Shown here: positions 25,314-33,708 of the stretch, piece by piece
Position numbering within the stretch: position 1 is the first letter of the stretch
How the letters are laid out: every line of letters begins with the position of its first letter
Assembly: GCA_034925905.1 (NCBI GenBank)
Contig: JAYFRL010000010.1
Coordinates: 30,310 to 94,309, forward strand
Direction of reading: 5' to 3'
DNA length: 64,000 nt
Source: JAYFRL01 sp034925905
GTDB lineage: Bacteria; Bacillota; Clostridia; Lachnospirales; Anaerotignaceae
Made by a program: the position numbers and the translations under genes
Notes under the pieces: generated by a model
What the model saw: only the letters and a program-made list of their open reading frames with translations
The model's database searches: none
What the model was told of the DNA's origin: nothing

Positions 25314-26118
25314 TAATAAAGGATGCGTTTCAGAAGGACAGGATAAATACTTAAAAAAGATTAAACGAAGAAAAAAACTTGTATCAACAAGCCGGGTTTT
25401 GATACTTGTTTTATTTTTGACCATATGGGAGCTTGCTGCGGACTTTGGATTTATAGATGCCTTTATATTTAGCCAACCATCCAGGGTGCTTAAGTCTATG
25501 ATTGAGATGATAAAAAACGGAACTCTTTTTTATCATATAGGGATAACGCTTTTTGAAACAATAATAGGCTTTTTGCTGGGAACAGGGCTTGGGTGCCTTG
25601 TAGCCATGCTGCTTTGGTGGAACAGGTTTGTTTCTGATGTTTTGGAGCCTTATCTTGTTGTTTTGAACAGCCTGCCTAAAACCGCGCTTGCACCGATAAT
25701 AATAGTATGGATAGGCAACAACATGAATTCAATAATAGTGACTGCGCTTTTAACAAGCGTTATTGTAACCATACTTTCCGTATTAAGCGGATTTTTAAGC
25801 GTTGACAACGATAAAATAAAGCTTGTGGAAACTTTTGGCGGCACAAAGTCCCAAATACTTTTTAAGGTTGTTCTTCCGGCAAGCGTGCCAGCCATTATAA
25901 GCGCGATTAAAATAAGCATAGGTCTTTCTTTTGTTGGTGTTATAGTGGGTGAGTTTTTGGTTGCAAAAGCCGGGCTTGGCTATCTCATAGTTTACGGAAG
26001 CCAGATATTTAAGCTGGACTGGGTAATGATGAGCGTAATAATACTTGGAATTTTTGCCGCTCTTTTATATAAGCTTATTATTATTATAGAAAGCAGGCTT
26101 ATAAAAAGATGGAAATAG
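25300..26118 (+). CDS. ABC transporter permease, SsuC/TauC/ThiX type
   Basis: A 272-residue permease with six helices and the EAA loop ETFGGTKSQILFKVVLPASVPAI that docks on the ATPase. The N-terminal 30 residues are charged (KKIKRRKKL) and cytoplasmic. The gene overlaps the ATPase gene by 14 bases; ATGs at 25300 and 25306 are both possible. Family members import sulfonates, taurine, nitrate, riboflavin or HMP. Which one applies here depends on a binding protein that must be encoded elsewhere. Confidence 0.92.
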   Translation: MFMYNNKGCVSEGQDKYLKKIKRRKKLVSTSRVLILVLFLTIWELAADFGFIDAFIFSQPSRVLKSMIEMIKNGTLFYHIGITLFETIIGFLLGTGLGCLVAMLLWWNRFVSDVLEPYLVVLNSLPKTALAPIIIVWIGNNMNSIIVTALLTSVIVTILSVLSGFLSVDNDKIKLVETFGGTKSQILFKVVLPASVPAIISAIKISIGLSFVGVIVGEFLVAKAGLGYLIVYGSQIFKLDWVMMSVIILGIFAALLYKLIIIIESRLIKRWK

Positions 26119-26152
26119 AAAAAAGCCGCTTTAGCGGTTTTTTTCTATTTCC
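26111..26152. terminator. Long palindromic bidirectional terminator overlapping both gene ends
   Basis: Twenty-base arms (26111-26130 and 26133-26152) with one mismatch form an almost perfect hairpin with A-run and T-run. The left arm includes the permease stop codon; the right arm encodes the last residues of Ogt, whose stop (26131-26133) is in the loop. Confidence 0.9.
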
Positions 26153-26598
26153 AAAAGAGCTTTTTTATATTCCAAGCCGCTTGAATAGCCGCCAAGACCT
26201 CCGTTTGAGGCTATAACCCTGTGGCAGGGGATAATTATTGCTATGTGGTTTTTCCCGTTTGCGTTTCCAACAGCCCTGCAAGCTTTTGGGTTTCCTATTT
26301 TTTGGGCTATTTCTTTATAGCTTTTTGTTTTTCCGTAGGGTATTTCTAAAAGAGCGTTCCAAACCTTTTTCTCAAAAGGAGTTCCGTTTGGCGAAAGAGG
26401 GAGGTCAAAGCTTTTTCTTTTGCCCTCAAAATATTCGTTAAGCTGTGCAGAGGTTTTTTTAATTATTTCAGTTTCTTTTTCAATGTATCCAAGGGAAGGA
26501 TCATAGCTATCCGCAAGGAATATATTGGTTATATTGCCGTTTTCCTCGCTTATACCGATTTTGCCAAGCCTCATGTTATAAAAATATATGTTTGCCAT
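26131..26598 (-). CDS. ogt: Methylated-DNA-protein-cysteine methyltransferase
   Basis: A 155-residue suicide repair protein that takes methyl groups from O6-methylguanine and O4-methylthymine in DNA. The acceptor cysteine is in IPCHRVIA (about 122-129), with the DNA-binding PYGKTKSYKEIAQKIGNPKACRAVG helix-turn-helix (quoted in part: YGKTKSYKEIAQKIG) before it. It is the Ogt-type single-domain form without the Ada regulator part. Its 3' end is part of a palindromic terminator shared with the convergent permease gene. Confidence 0.95.
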   Translation of the reverse strand: MANIYFYNMRLGKIGISEENGNITNIFLADSYDPSLGYIEKETEIIKKTSAQLNEYFEGKRKSFDLPLSPNGTPFEKKVWNALLEIPYGKTKSYKEIAQKIGNPKACRAVGNANGKNHIAIIIPCHRVIASNGGLGGYSSGLEYKKALLEIEKNR

Positions 26599-26637
26599 AA
26601 TATAAAACCCTCCAATGCATTAAAAAATAAATAAAGC

Positions 26638-26665
26638 TTGAGATTTATATAAGATATGGTACAAT
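26638..26665 (+). promoter_or_regulatory. Promoter of the MaoC gene
   Basis: TTGAGA (26638-26643), 16-base spacer, TACAAT (26660-26665). Confidence 0.65.
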
Positions 26666-26716
26666 ATAAAAAAGCATAAGTCCATTTATTTTTTTTAATT
26701 TCAGAAGGGCGTATAT

Positions 26717-27136
26717 ATGAAAAGTACTTCGATAGACAAACTTACATTAGGTCAGACCGCGAGCTTTACAAAAATCGTTTCAGATGAAGTTGTACATATG
26801 TTTGCTGAGGCTTCAGGGGACGTTAACCCGGCCCATCTGGATGATGAATTTGCGAAAACAACAAGGTTTGGCAAGAGAATAGCTCACGGGATGATCTCGG
26901 CAAGTCTTATTTCTGCGGTTATAGGTGTTTGGTTCCCAGGTCCGGGTTCGATATATTTAGGTCAGAGCCTTAGCTTCATCGCTCCTGTATATATAGGAGA
27001 CACAATCACTGCAACTGTTGAGGTGATAGAAATTATAGCCGAGAAAAACAGGGTAAAGCTTAAAACAGTGTGCACAAATCAGGACGGGAAAATAGTTACA
27101 ACGGGGGAAGCCCTTGTTATGCCGCCTAAAGCCTGA
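26717..27136 (+). CDS. MaoC-family (R)-specific enoyl-CoA hydratase
   Basis: A 139-residue single hot-dog domain. The hydratase motif SGDVNPAHLDDEFAKTTRFG is followed by RIAHGMISASLIS, giving the Asp-His catalytic pair. Relatives such as PhaJ hydrate trans-2-enoyl-CoA to (R)-3-hydroxyacyl-CoA. In Clostridia this small protein also occurs beside phosphotransbutyrylase-type genes, but none is here. Single gene with promoter and terminator. Its physiological substrate is unclear. Confidence 0.9.
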   Translation: MKSTSIDKLTLGQTASFTKIVSDEVVHMFAEASGDVNPAHLDDEFAKTTRFGKRIAHGMISASLISAVIGVWFPGPGSIYLGQSLSFIAPVYIGDTITATVEVIEIIAEKNRVKLKTVCTNQDGKIVTTGEALVMPPKA

Positions 27137-27149
27137 TAAATATGAATTA

Positions 27150-27183
27150 TTAAAACCCGCCAATTATTCTGGCGGGTTTTTGT
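27150..27183 (+). terminator. Terminator of the MaoC gene
   Basis: AAACCCGCC/GGCGGGTTT stem (27153-27161 and 27171-27179), then T-rich tail. Confidence 0.92.
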
Positions 27184-27240
27184 GTTTAGAAAACCCTTAA
27201 GCCTAATATAATTATATAAAACCCTTAAAGGAGATTTATC

Positions 27241-27867
27241 ATGGAAAAAGAACACTATCCGTTTAAAAACACTCCATTACCATATGCATATGATGCTTTG
27301 GAACCTTATATTGACGCTAAAACAATGGAGCTTCACCACAACAGGCATTTGCAGACATACATAGACAACCTAAACAATACGCTTAAAGATTACCCGATGC
27401 TTCAAAACGCATCGCTTGTGGAGCTTATTTATAATGCCGGAAGGCTTCCGAAGGAAATACAAATGCCCGTAAGAAACAATGCGGGAGGTGTTTATAATCA
27501 CAGGTTTTATTTTGATAACATGATAAATTCAGGAAACAGCATTCCGATAGGAAACCTTAAAGAAGCTATAGACAGCCAGTTTGGCAGCTTTGAGAATTTT
27601 AAAAGTGAATTTAAAAAGGCGGCTCTTTCCATTTTCGGTTCCGGCTATGCATGGCTGGTGGCTGATAAAGGGCAGCTTAAAATCATTACTACGCCTAATC
27701 AAAACAACCCAATAGAACAAAACATGTGTCCGGTTTTAAATATTGACGTCTGGGAGCATGCTTATTATTTAAAGCATTATAATTTGAGGGCTGAATATAT
27801 AGATGATTTATTTAATGTTATAAACTGGGAAAAGGCCGAGGAAAACTATAATAATTGCGTAAAATAA
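27241..27867 (+). CDS. Fe/Mn superoxide dismutase
   Basis: A 208-residue dismutase converting superoxide to hydrogen peroxide and oxygen. Metal ligands are visible: His in MELHHNRHLQTY, His in YNHRFYFDNM, and Asp and His in NIDVWEHAYYLKHY. The loop between helices 1 and 2 (KEIQMPVRNNAGGVYNH) is standard. Iron or manganese preference cannot be fixed by eye. It lies just upstream of the collapsed IS3 element and has no obvious own terminator, which the insertion may have replaced. AAAGGAG precedes the ATG. Confidence 0.95.
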   Translation: MEKEHYPFKNTPLPYAYDALEPYIDAKTMELHHNRHLQTYIDNLNNTLKDYPMLQNASLVELIYNAGRLPKEIQMPVRNNAGGVYNHRFYFDNMINSGNSIPIGNLKEAIDSQFGSFENFKSEFKKAALSIFGSGYAWLVADKGQLKIITTPNQNNPIEQNMCPVLNIDVWEHAYYLKHYNLRAEYIDDLFNVINWEKAEENYNNCVK

Positions 27868-27894
27868 AAAAGAAAAGCAGGCGTTAAACAGAAT

Positions 27895-28120
27895 TGCATC
27901 CCTTTAGTTAGACAGTATGATATACTAAAAAACTGAAGGGGTGTTTTCTATGTCGAAGGGTGTATCAAATAAGAAATATACCGGAGAGTTCAAGCAGCGT
28001 GTAGTTACTACTACAACAATCATCGTATCAAGACAAAGCTAAAGGGCTTGTCGCCTGCTGTTCACAGACTTCAAGCCCTTTCTGTAGCTTAATAAAAATT
28101 TGTCTAACTTTTTTAGGTCA
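27895..28120 (+). mobile_element. Collapsed IS3-family element (internal deletion)
   Basis: About 226 bases. Left end TGCATCCCTTTAGTTAGACA (27895-27914) and right end reading TGACCTAAAAAAGTTAGACA on the other strand are imperfect inverted repeats sharing GTTAGACA and outer TG/CA. The start of orfA is present at 27950 (MSKGVSNKKYTGEFKQRVV), and within 60 bases it runs into the last part of orfB, NNHRIKTKLKGLSP with stop at 28090-28092. The transposase middle is gone, so the element cannot move on its own. Confidence 0.85.
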
Positions 28121-29023
28121 TTTCAAGCAGCTTGCTTTTCTTTTCCTGTTTTCTATATAATCTGGTACGTTTGTTAAAAGTATGGCGGCAAAGACTACAA
28201 TGCAGCCTAAAATTTCACGCGCCGAGAGAGTTTCACTTAGCAAAATCCAGCCGAAAAGCACCGAGAATACTGATTCAAGGCTTAGAATAAGTGAGGCTAT
28301 AACTACGTTTGTGTGCCTTTGCGCAGCTATTTGCAGGGTATAGGCGATACCGCAGGAGAACGCTCCGGCATATAATATGGGAAGCCATGCATCAAGTATA
28401 CTACCTAAGGAAGGGTGTTCAAACATAGCCGCAGGAACCAGACATATTATGCCGCAGACAAAGAATTGGATGCATGACATTCTTACGCAGTCCGCCTTTG
28501 GTGAAAAATGGTCTATAACCAATATGTGCACAGCAAAGAAAAAGGCGCAGACAAGAACGTAAAAGTCACCTTTTTCTATTACAAGGCTTTCCGTCATGCA
28601 AAGTAGATACATGCCAAAAACCGCAAGCAGAACGCTAAGCCATATTACAGGGGAGACCTTTTTTTTAAGAAATATGCCTAAAATAGGAACAATAACTATA
28701 TAAAGGGCGGTTATAAACCCTGCTTTTCCTACGGTTGTGAACATTATTCCATGCTGCTGGAGTGAGCTTGCTACGGCAAGCACGATTCCGCAGGCTATTC
28801 CTCCCGTCAGTAAACTTTTTGTGTATACCTCGGATTTTGGCTTAGGTTTTTTTCTATCGGTAAAAGATATGTATATAACAAGCGCAATTCCGCCTACAAA
28901 CGATCGCACGGAATTGAAGGTGAACGGACCAACATAATCCATACCTATGCTTTGCGCCGAAAATGCTGCTCCCCATATCAAAGCCGCCAAAGCAAGCATT
29001 AAATTTGCTCTTGTTTTATTCAA
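28118..29023 (-). CDS. EamA/DMT family transporter
   Basis: A 302-residue protein with ten helices in two EamA repeats: one around LALAALIWGAAFSAQ, the other around GAFSCGIAYTLQ and LILSLESVFSVLFGWILL. DMT transporters move amino acids, metabolites or drugs across the cytoplasmic membrane; the substrate is unknown. Start TTG at 29023 follows AAGGAG by nine bases; the longer frame runs back into the previous gene's terminator. The stop codon TGA coincides with the last three bases of the IS3 remnant, so the natural C-terminus may have been altered. Confidence 0.9.
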   Translation of the reverse strand: MNKTRANLMLALAALIWGAAFSAQSIGMDYVGPFTFNSVRSFVGGIALVIYISFTDRKKPKPKSEVYTKSLLTGGIACGIVLAVASSLQQHGIMFTTVGKAGFITALYIVIVPILGIFLKKKVSPVIWLSVLLAVFGMYLLCMTESLVIEKGDFYVLVCAFFFAVHILVIDHFSPKADCVRMSCIQFFVCGIICLVPAAMFEHPSLGSILDAWLPILYAGAFSCGIAYTLQIAAQRHTNVVIASLILSLESVFSVLFGWILLSETLSAREILGCIVVFAAILLTNVPDYIENRKRKASCLK

Positions 29024-29082
29024 TGAAATCAACTCCTTGGGACATACCGCTAAATTATAACACATATTTTTTTGACCGACAA

Positions 29083-29109
29083 CAAAAAAAGGCCGCAAGG
29101 CCTTTTTTA
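29083..29109. terminator. Terminator of the U32 peptidase gene
   Basis: Palindrome AAAAAAGGCC-GCAA-GGCCTTTTTT (29085-29108) at the 3' end of the minus-strand gene. Confidence 0.9.
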
Positions 29110-29112
29110 AAA

Positions 29113-30372
29113 TTATTCCAAAACAAAACCACCGGACGATTTTTTTCTTAGTATATCGAATTTGCGGACAGGTTTGTCAAAGAGCATTTTTATTATCTGC
29201 TGGGGATGGGGAGCGGAGGATATTTCTTCCCCGTCTTCATTCCACATTTTTTTTACAGTCATCTCATAAGCTTTGCCTTTTGCGGGCATAACCTCTATTT
29301 TGTCGCCTGTTTCAAATTTGTTTCTTTGCATTACAATTGCCGTGCCTGAGGCTTCGTCATAATCTTCGTAAACAACACCTATAAAGTCATAGCCTCTTAT
29401 ATATGCGTTGTTTGTATATATCTGCTCTTTACCGCTTGGTTTGCCGAAGTAAAAAGCTGTTGTAAACTCTCTGTGGCTTGCTTTTGAAACTTCTTCGATA
29501 TAATGTTCCTTTTTTGATTCGTAAAGCTTTGGATCCGCAAAATAATCATCTATGGCTTCCCTGTATGCCTTAACAACAGTTCCGACATAAAACGGAGTTT
29601 TCATTCTGCCTTCAATTTTAAAGCTTGCAACTCCCGCGTCAATAAGCTCCGGAACATGGTGTATCATGCAAAGGTCTTTTGAGTTATATATATATGTGCC
29701 TCTTTCATCTTCAAACACAGGCATATATTCTCCGGGTCTGGTTTCTTCCACCAGATTATATTTCCAGCGGCAGGGATGGGAGCATTCGCCTTTATTCGCA
29801 TCTCTTTCCGTCAGATAATTACTTAAAAGGCATCGCCCTGAATAGGATATGCACATGGCTCCGTGGACAAAAGCTTCAATATCCATGTCTTTAGGGATGT
29901 TTTCTCTTATTTCGTGTATTTCGCCCATTGAAAGCTCTCTTGCCACAACTATGCGTTTTGCACCTAAGGAATACCAGAAGGCAGCGCTTATATAGTTTGT
30001 GTTGTTTGCCTGGGTTGATATATGAATTTCCATACCGGGCACAGTTTTCCGGGCAAGCGAAAAAACGCCCGGGTCTGATATTATAAGCGCATCTGCGCCT
30101 ATTTTTTCTATCTCCTTAAAATATTCGCCCATACCGTTAAAATCAGAATTATGTGCGAATATATTTGCGGTAACGTATATTTTAACGCCTCTTTCGTGGG
30201 CAAAAATTATGCCTTCCTCCATTTGCTTAAGGTTGAAGTTTTTGGCCTTTGCGCGCAGACCATAGGCTTCTCCGCCGATATATACGGCATCTGCACCATA
30301 TAAAACAGCTATTTTAAGCCTTTCAAGGTCTCCTGCCGGGGCAAGCAGTTCTGGGCTAATTAAACAGGACAT
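29113..30372 (-). CDS. U32 family peptidase-like protein, TrhP type
   Basis: A 419-residue protein starting MSCLISPELLAPAGD. It has the U32 signature EAFVHGAMCISYSGRCLLSNY and further cysteines (CSHPCRWKY) that may bind an iron-sulfur cluster, then a beta-rich C-terminal domain. Members of this family once called collagenases are now linked to tRNA or rRNA hydroxylation; in Bacillus the YrrN/YrrO pair makes 5-hydroxyuridine at tRNA position 34, which TrmR then methylates. Its gene overlaps that of the methyltransferase by 13 bases, which supports this role. Only one subunit gene is here. ATG 30372 follows GGAGG. Confidence 0.88.
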   Translation of the reverse strand: MSCLISPELLAPAGDLERLKIAVLYGADAVYIGGEAYGLRAKAKNFNLKQMEEGIIFAHERGVKIYVTANIFAHNSDFNGMGEYFKEIEKIGADALIISDPGVFSLARKTVPGMEIHISTQANNTNYISAAFWYSLGAKRIVVARELSMGEIHEIRENIPKDMDIEAFVHGAMCISYSGRCLLSNYLTERDANKGECSHPCRWKYNLVEETRPGEYMPVFEDERGTYIYNSKDLCMIHHVPELIDAGVASFKIEGRMKTPFYVGTVVKAYREAIDDYFADPKLYESKKEHYIEEVSKASHREFTTAFYFGKPSGKEQIYTNNAYIRGYDFIGVVYEDYDEASGTAIVMQRNKFETGDKIEVMPAKGKAYEMTVKKMWNEDGEEISSAPHPQQIIKMLFDKPVRKFDILRKKSSGGFVLE

Positions 30373-31040
30373 TTCATATCCTCCTTGCATTCCTTGATTT
30401 TACAACATACGGCAAGACCGTCGCCGATAGGGATTATAGCGCTTTCGAGACAATCATTGTGGCATATTCCCCAAAGGAAATTGCGCATTCTTTTGTGTAT
30501 CGTTCTCTGACGGCGCTCAACTGTGAACCGTGATTTTGCAATGTCTCCGCCTTGGAGGACATCGTCCGCTATGAAAAGGCCGCCAACCGGCAAAAGCCTT
30601 AATATATGGGGCAGAAACTGATTATATTGACCTTTTGCGGCGTCCAGAAAAATAACGTCATAAGGTCCGGAAAGAGCCGGCAAAACATCGGCTGCGTCTC
30701 CTTTTATTACTTCTATGGTATCTTTTAAACCCATGCGCTCTATATTTACATAAGCATCTTTAAGCATAACATCGAAGCGGTCTATGGTTGTTATTTTTCC
30801 GCCGTCTTTTATGTATTTTGCCATAAGCCCTGCTGAAAAACCAACTGCCGTACCTATTTCAAGTATTTTTTCGGGTTTTTTCATTGTGAGCAAAACACTT
30901 AAAAGCCGTGCTGTTTCATGCGGTATAATGGGCACACTGTTTTGGGTTGCCTCTTTTTGTATATCGGCTAAAATTCCGCTGTATTCACTTGATATGCTTC
31001 TTATAAATATATTTATATAATCGTCGGTTACGCTTTTCAT
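30360..31040 (-). CDS. trmR: O-methyltransferase, TrmR (YrrM)-like
   Basis: A 226-residue class I SAM-dependent methyltransferase of the COMT-like family: SAM loop LEIGTAVGFSAGLMA, acidic TTIDRFD, and VIFLDAAKGQYNQFLP with catalytic metal-binding residues. Bacillus TrmR methylates 5-hydroxyuridine-34 in tRNA to 5-methoxyuridine. Gene order mltG, trmR, U32 matches Bacillus yrrL-yrrM-yrrN/O. The C-terminal tail is cysteine-rich (CKIKECKEDMKC). Confidence in the family is high; the tRNA role rests on neighbourhood. Confidence 0.88.
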   Translation of the reverse strand: MKSVTDDYINIFIRSISSEYSGILADIQKEATQNSVPIIPHETARLLSVLLTMKKPEKILEIGTAVGFSAGLMAKYIKDGGKITTIDRFDVMLKDAYVNIERMGLKDTIEVIKGDAADVLPALSGPYDVIFLDAAKGQYNQFLPHILRLLPVGGLFIADDVLQGGDIAKSRFTVERRQRTIHKRMRNFLWGICHNDCLESAIIPIGDGLAVCCKIKECKEDMKCPV

Positions 31041-31050
31041 TTTTTACCTC

Positions 31051-32130
31051 TTAATATTGCTGCTTATATTCCGCTTTTGAGTTTAAAAAGCTGTTGTAAT
31101 CGCTTGTGAAAAAATGCTCGCCAGTATCTTCGCTTTTAAGCACAAAATACAGGTAATCAACATCAGCCGGGGAAACGGCCGCAAGAATAGAGGCCTCCCC
31201 GGGGTTTGATATCGGACCTTCCGGCAATCCCGAATATTTATATGTGTTATATGGCGATTCTATTTCAAGGTCTTCAAGAAGAAGGCTTGATTTTGATTTC
31301 CCCATTGCATAGAGCACTGTTGAACACATTTGCAGTTTCATATCTATGTTAAGACGGTTATATATTACTGCCGAGGCAAGCTCTCTTTCGTTTGAAACCC
31401 GTATTTCCGATTCTATTATGGATGCTATTGTTATTATCTCATCCAAGGAATATTTGGAAGAAGCCACGTCGTCTTTTATTTCGTTATAAACAGTTTCAAA
31501 GCGCGAGAGCATCTTGTTTATTATGTCTTCCGGCGTTGCGGATTTAAACAAAAAGTATGTGTCGGGGAAAAGATAACCCTCAAGATAGTTTTCGCGTTTG
31601 GGAACATCTATTAAAAACTCATAATCAAATGTGCCTGTATTCATTGCGGATAAAAACTCTTCGCTGGTGCAGATGTTGTTAGCTTCAAGATAATCTCCGA
31701 TTTGTTTTGCCGTGTAGCCTTCGGGTATGGTTATTTTTAGCTCTTCCTCAACCTTAACGCCTGTTTTTATTGTTTTCATAATTGAGATATCGTCAAGACC
31801 TTTGGTTATTTCATAGGTTCCGTGTTTATATGTGCCGTCGTAGCCTTCAAGCTTGCTTTGCAGTTTAAATGAAAAAACGCTTTTTATAAGACCCTTTTCA
31901 TGGAGTATCTCGGCTATCTCCTGCGTTGTTGCCCCTTCGGGAATATCTACGGTTATAATTTCGCCCGTAAGATTACTTTCAGAGGATACTCCGTTTGAAA
32001 CGGAATTTTTTGCGCGGTTAAAAACCCCTGAAGTTATTTTATAGCCTATATATATGGCAATAGCAAGGAAAATGATTAATATCACAAAGCCTAATATTCT
32101 AAGAGTTATGTTTTTTTTCTTTTTTCTCAT
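31051..32130 (-). CDS. mltG: Endolytic murein transglycosylase MltG
   Basis: A 359-residue membrane-anchored enzyme. One N-terminal helix (about 8-28) is followed by a LysM-like region (about 55-115) and the YceG catalytic domain with YLEGYLFPDTYFL, the catalytic glutamate in ASIIESEI, and GLPEGPISNPGEASI. It cuts nascent glycan strands and sets their length. It precedes the trmR and U32 genes by ten bases. Confidence 0.95.
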   Translation of the reverse strand: MRKKKKNITLRILGFVILIIFLAIAIYIGYKITSGVFNRAKNSVSNGVSSESNLTGEIITVDIPEGATTQEIAEILHEKGLIKSVFSFKLQSKLEGYDGTYKHGTYEITKGLDDISIMKTIKTGVKVEEELKITIPEGYTAKQIGDYLEANNICTSEEFLSAMNTGTFDYEFLIDVPKRENYLEGYLFPDTYFLFKSATPEDIINKMLSRFETVYNEIKDDVASSKYSLDEIITIASIIESEIRVSNERELASAVIYNRLNIDMKLQMCSTVLYAMGKSKSSLLLEDLEIESPYNTYKYSGLPEGPISNPGEASILAAVSPADVDYLYFVLKSEDTGEHFFTSDYNSFLNSKAEYKQQY

Positions 32131-32241
32131 GGGGCTAAAAATCCTTTCTGAAGAGTTTGCGGGCTTTATTTACAAAGCTTTATTTTTAAGCTATACAAAA
32201 AGTATGCCATAAAAAATCAAGTTTTTTTATTTTCTAAAAAG

Positions 32242-32273
32242 ATAAAAACGAGCCGAAAATAAATCGGCTCTTG
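32242..32273 (-). terminator. Terminator of yajC
   Basis: GAGCCGA/TCGGCTC stem (32250-32256 and 32264-32270), followed on the minus strand by GTTTTTATC. Confidence 0.85.
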
Positions 32274-32286
32274 GGTAAATTGCTTA

Positions 32287-32760
32287 TTAATTATTATTAT
32301 CGTCTGAATTTTTCGATTTTAACATTTTTCCAAAGAGAGATTTCTTCTCATAAACAGGAGGTTCAATAGGCTTGTCCGTAAGGTTAGGTTCTTTAACGGC
32401 TGAAACGGCTGCCTTGAGAACAGGAATCCTTACGCCTTTGTTCATTCCGAATTCTATAATAAAGCATTCTGCCGTTACATCAACAACATTTCCATATAAT
32501 CCGCTAATAAGAACAACGGAATCCCCAGGTTTTATGGAATCCCTCATTTGAGAAGCGGAAGCCTCCCTTTTTTTCTGGGGCCTTATGGAAAGGAAATAAA
32601 AAATACCTATAATAGCAATAAAATATAATATAAGAAGTGTTGTGGAGTTTCCGAATAAACCTCCGGTTTGCGTTGTGCTTGCGGCAGCGTCCGCCGTTGT
32701 GCTTGTTGATCCTGATGGAGGATTAACAACTGTGCTTAACATATAAAGAATATTATACAT
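32287..32760 (-). CDS. yajC: Preprotein translocase subunit YajC
   Basis: A 157-residue protein, longer than the usual ~90-110. A Ser/Thr/Ala-rich N-terminal stretch (about 8-35) precedes the single helix LLILYFIAIIGIFYFLSI and the conserved RPQKKREA. A small beta domain follows (GDSVVLISGLYGNVVDV), then a charged tail ending in Asp and Asn. It is an accessory to SecDF/SecYEG. No secDF or tgt gene is adjacent, unlike the usual order. Confidence 0.92.
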   Translation of the reverse strand: MYNILYMLSTVVNPPSGSTSTTADAAASTTQTGGLFGNSTTLLILYFIAIIGIFYFLSIRPQKKREASASQMRDSIKPGDSVVLISGLYGNVVDVTAECFIIEFGMNKGVRIPVLKAAVSAVKEPNLTDKPIEPPVYEKKSLFGKMLKSKNSDDNNN

Positions 32761-32908
32761 TTAATATCGCTCCTTTTAATTTATATGTGCTGGATATTGC
32801 CGCCCAATGACAATAAAATAATTATATAGAATCAGGAATAATTAGTCAAGCCAAAATGAGGAAGTAAAAGGATTAAATCTTACGGTTCAAGGTTAAAGGA
32901 AAGGATAA

Positions 32909-33526
32909 TTAAAATTTCCCTCTAAGTTCAACAACCTTGCCTAAAATTGTTACCGGTAAATTTAAAATCTCGTCCCAGGTATAGAAGACGGGCGTATATT
33001 TTGAATTAAAAGGTATAAGGCTTATACCCTTTTCGGATTTTAGAAGCTTTTTGCAAGTGGCTTCATTTTTGACAAAAACTATGGCAATTTCACCGCTTTC
33101 AACATCCGGCTGCTTTCTTACTATGACAACATCGCCTTTAATTATTCTTGGCTCCATGCTGTCCCCGTTTATGACAAGGCCGAAAAAAGAACCTTTTTTA
33201 GCCATTTCTTCAGGGATTTCTTCAAAGTCTACAATATTTTCTATAGCTTCGTTTGGTATGCCCGCCGCAACATAGCCTAAAACGGGTATGTTTATATAGC
33301 CGTTAGACCCATTGTTAAAAGAAGCCGGATCTTTGCCGGAAAGCCAAGCAGGGCTTATGCCCAGAGCTTTTGATATGAGGCTTAGGTTTTTCTGTTTTGG
33401 GACATATTTCCCCGTTATATATGCGTTTAAAGTTCCTTTATTTATACCGGTGAGCTTTGAAAGATAGGATTGGCTAATGTTTTTATTTTTTATTGTTTCG
33501 GATAATCTTTTTGATAGTGTATTCAT
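32909..33526 (-). CDS. LexA-like regulator: Xre HTH plus S24 autocleavage domain
   Basis: A 205-residue repressor. The N-terminal Cro/C1 HTH (about 5-60) has ISQSYLSKLTGINKGTLNAYITGK. The C-terminal S24 domain (about 85-205) has the catalytic serine in NGDSMEPRI and the lysine in the ESGEIAIVFVKNEAT region, with an Ala-Gly type cleavage site candidate in GYVAAGIP. This order is that of phage CI-type and HdiR-like regulators that self-cleave after DNA damage. It stands alone with no phage genes nearby. Start at 33526 follows AAAGG; 33541 is the alternative. Confidence 0.9.
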   Translation of the reverse strand: MNTLSKRLSETIKNKNISQSYLSKLTGINKGTLNAYITGKYVPKQKNLSLISKALGISPAWLSGKDPASFNNGSNGYINIPVLGYVAAGIPNEAIENIVDFEEIPEEMAKKGSFFGLVINGDSMEPRIIKGDVVIVRKQPDVESGEIAIVFVKNEATCKKLLKSEKGISLIPFNSKYTPVFYTWDEILNLPVTILGKVVELRGKF

Positions 33527-33563
33527 TTTATTGCCTTTCATTAAAAGGTTGTATCGCTTTTTG

Positions 33564-33609
33564 CACTAGTGTTTAAAAATATATTAGCATAAAGGTTGGG
33601 AAAACGCAA
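33564..33609 (-). promoter_or_regulatory. Promoter and candidate operator of the LexA-like gene
   Basis: Minus strand TTGCGT (33604-33609), 17-base spacer, TAATAT (33581-33586). The palindrome CACTAGTG (33564-33571) lies about at the transcript start, a position suited to autorepression. Confidence 0.7.
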
Positions 33610-33708
33610 CTGGATAATATAATTTTAATAATTTTTTTTACAAAGGAACTTTTTTAAACTATAATTGTCTAAATAGATAAAGATGTTTATAAAAAAAGGA
33701 GGAGCATT

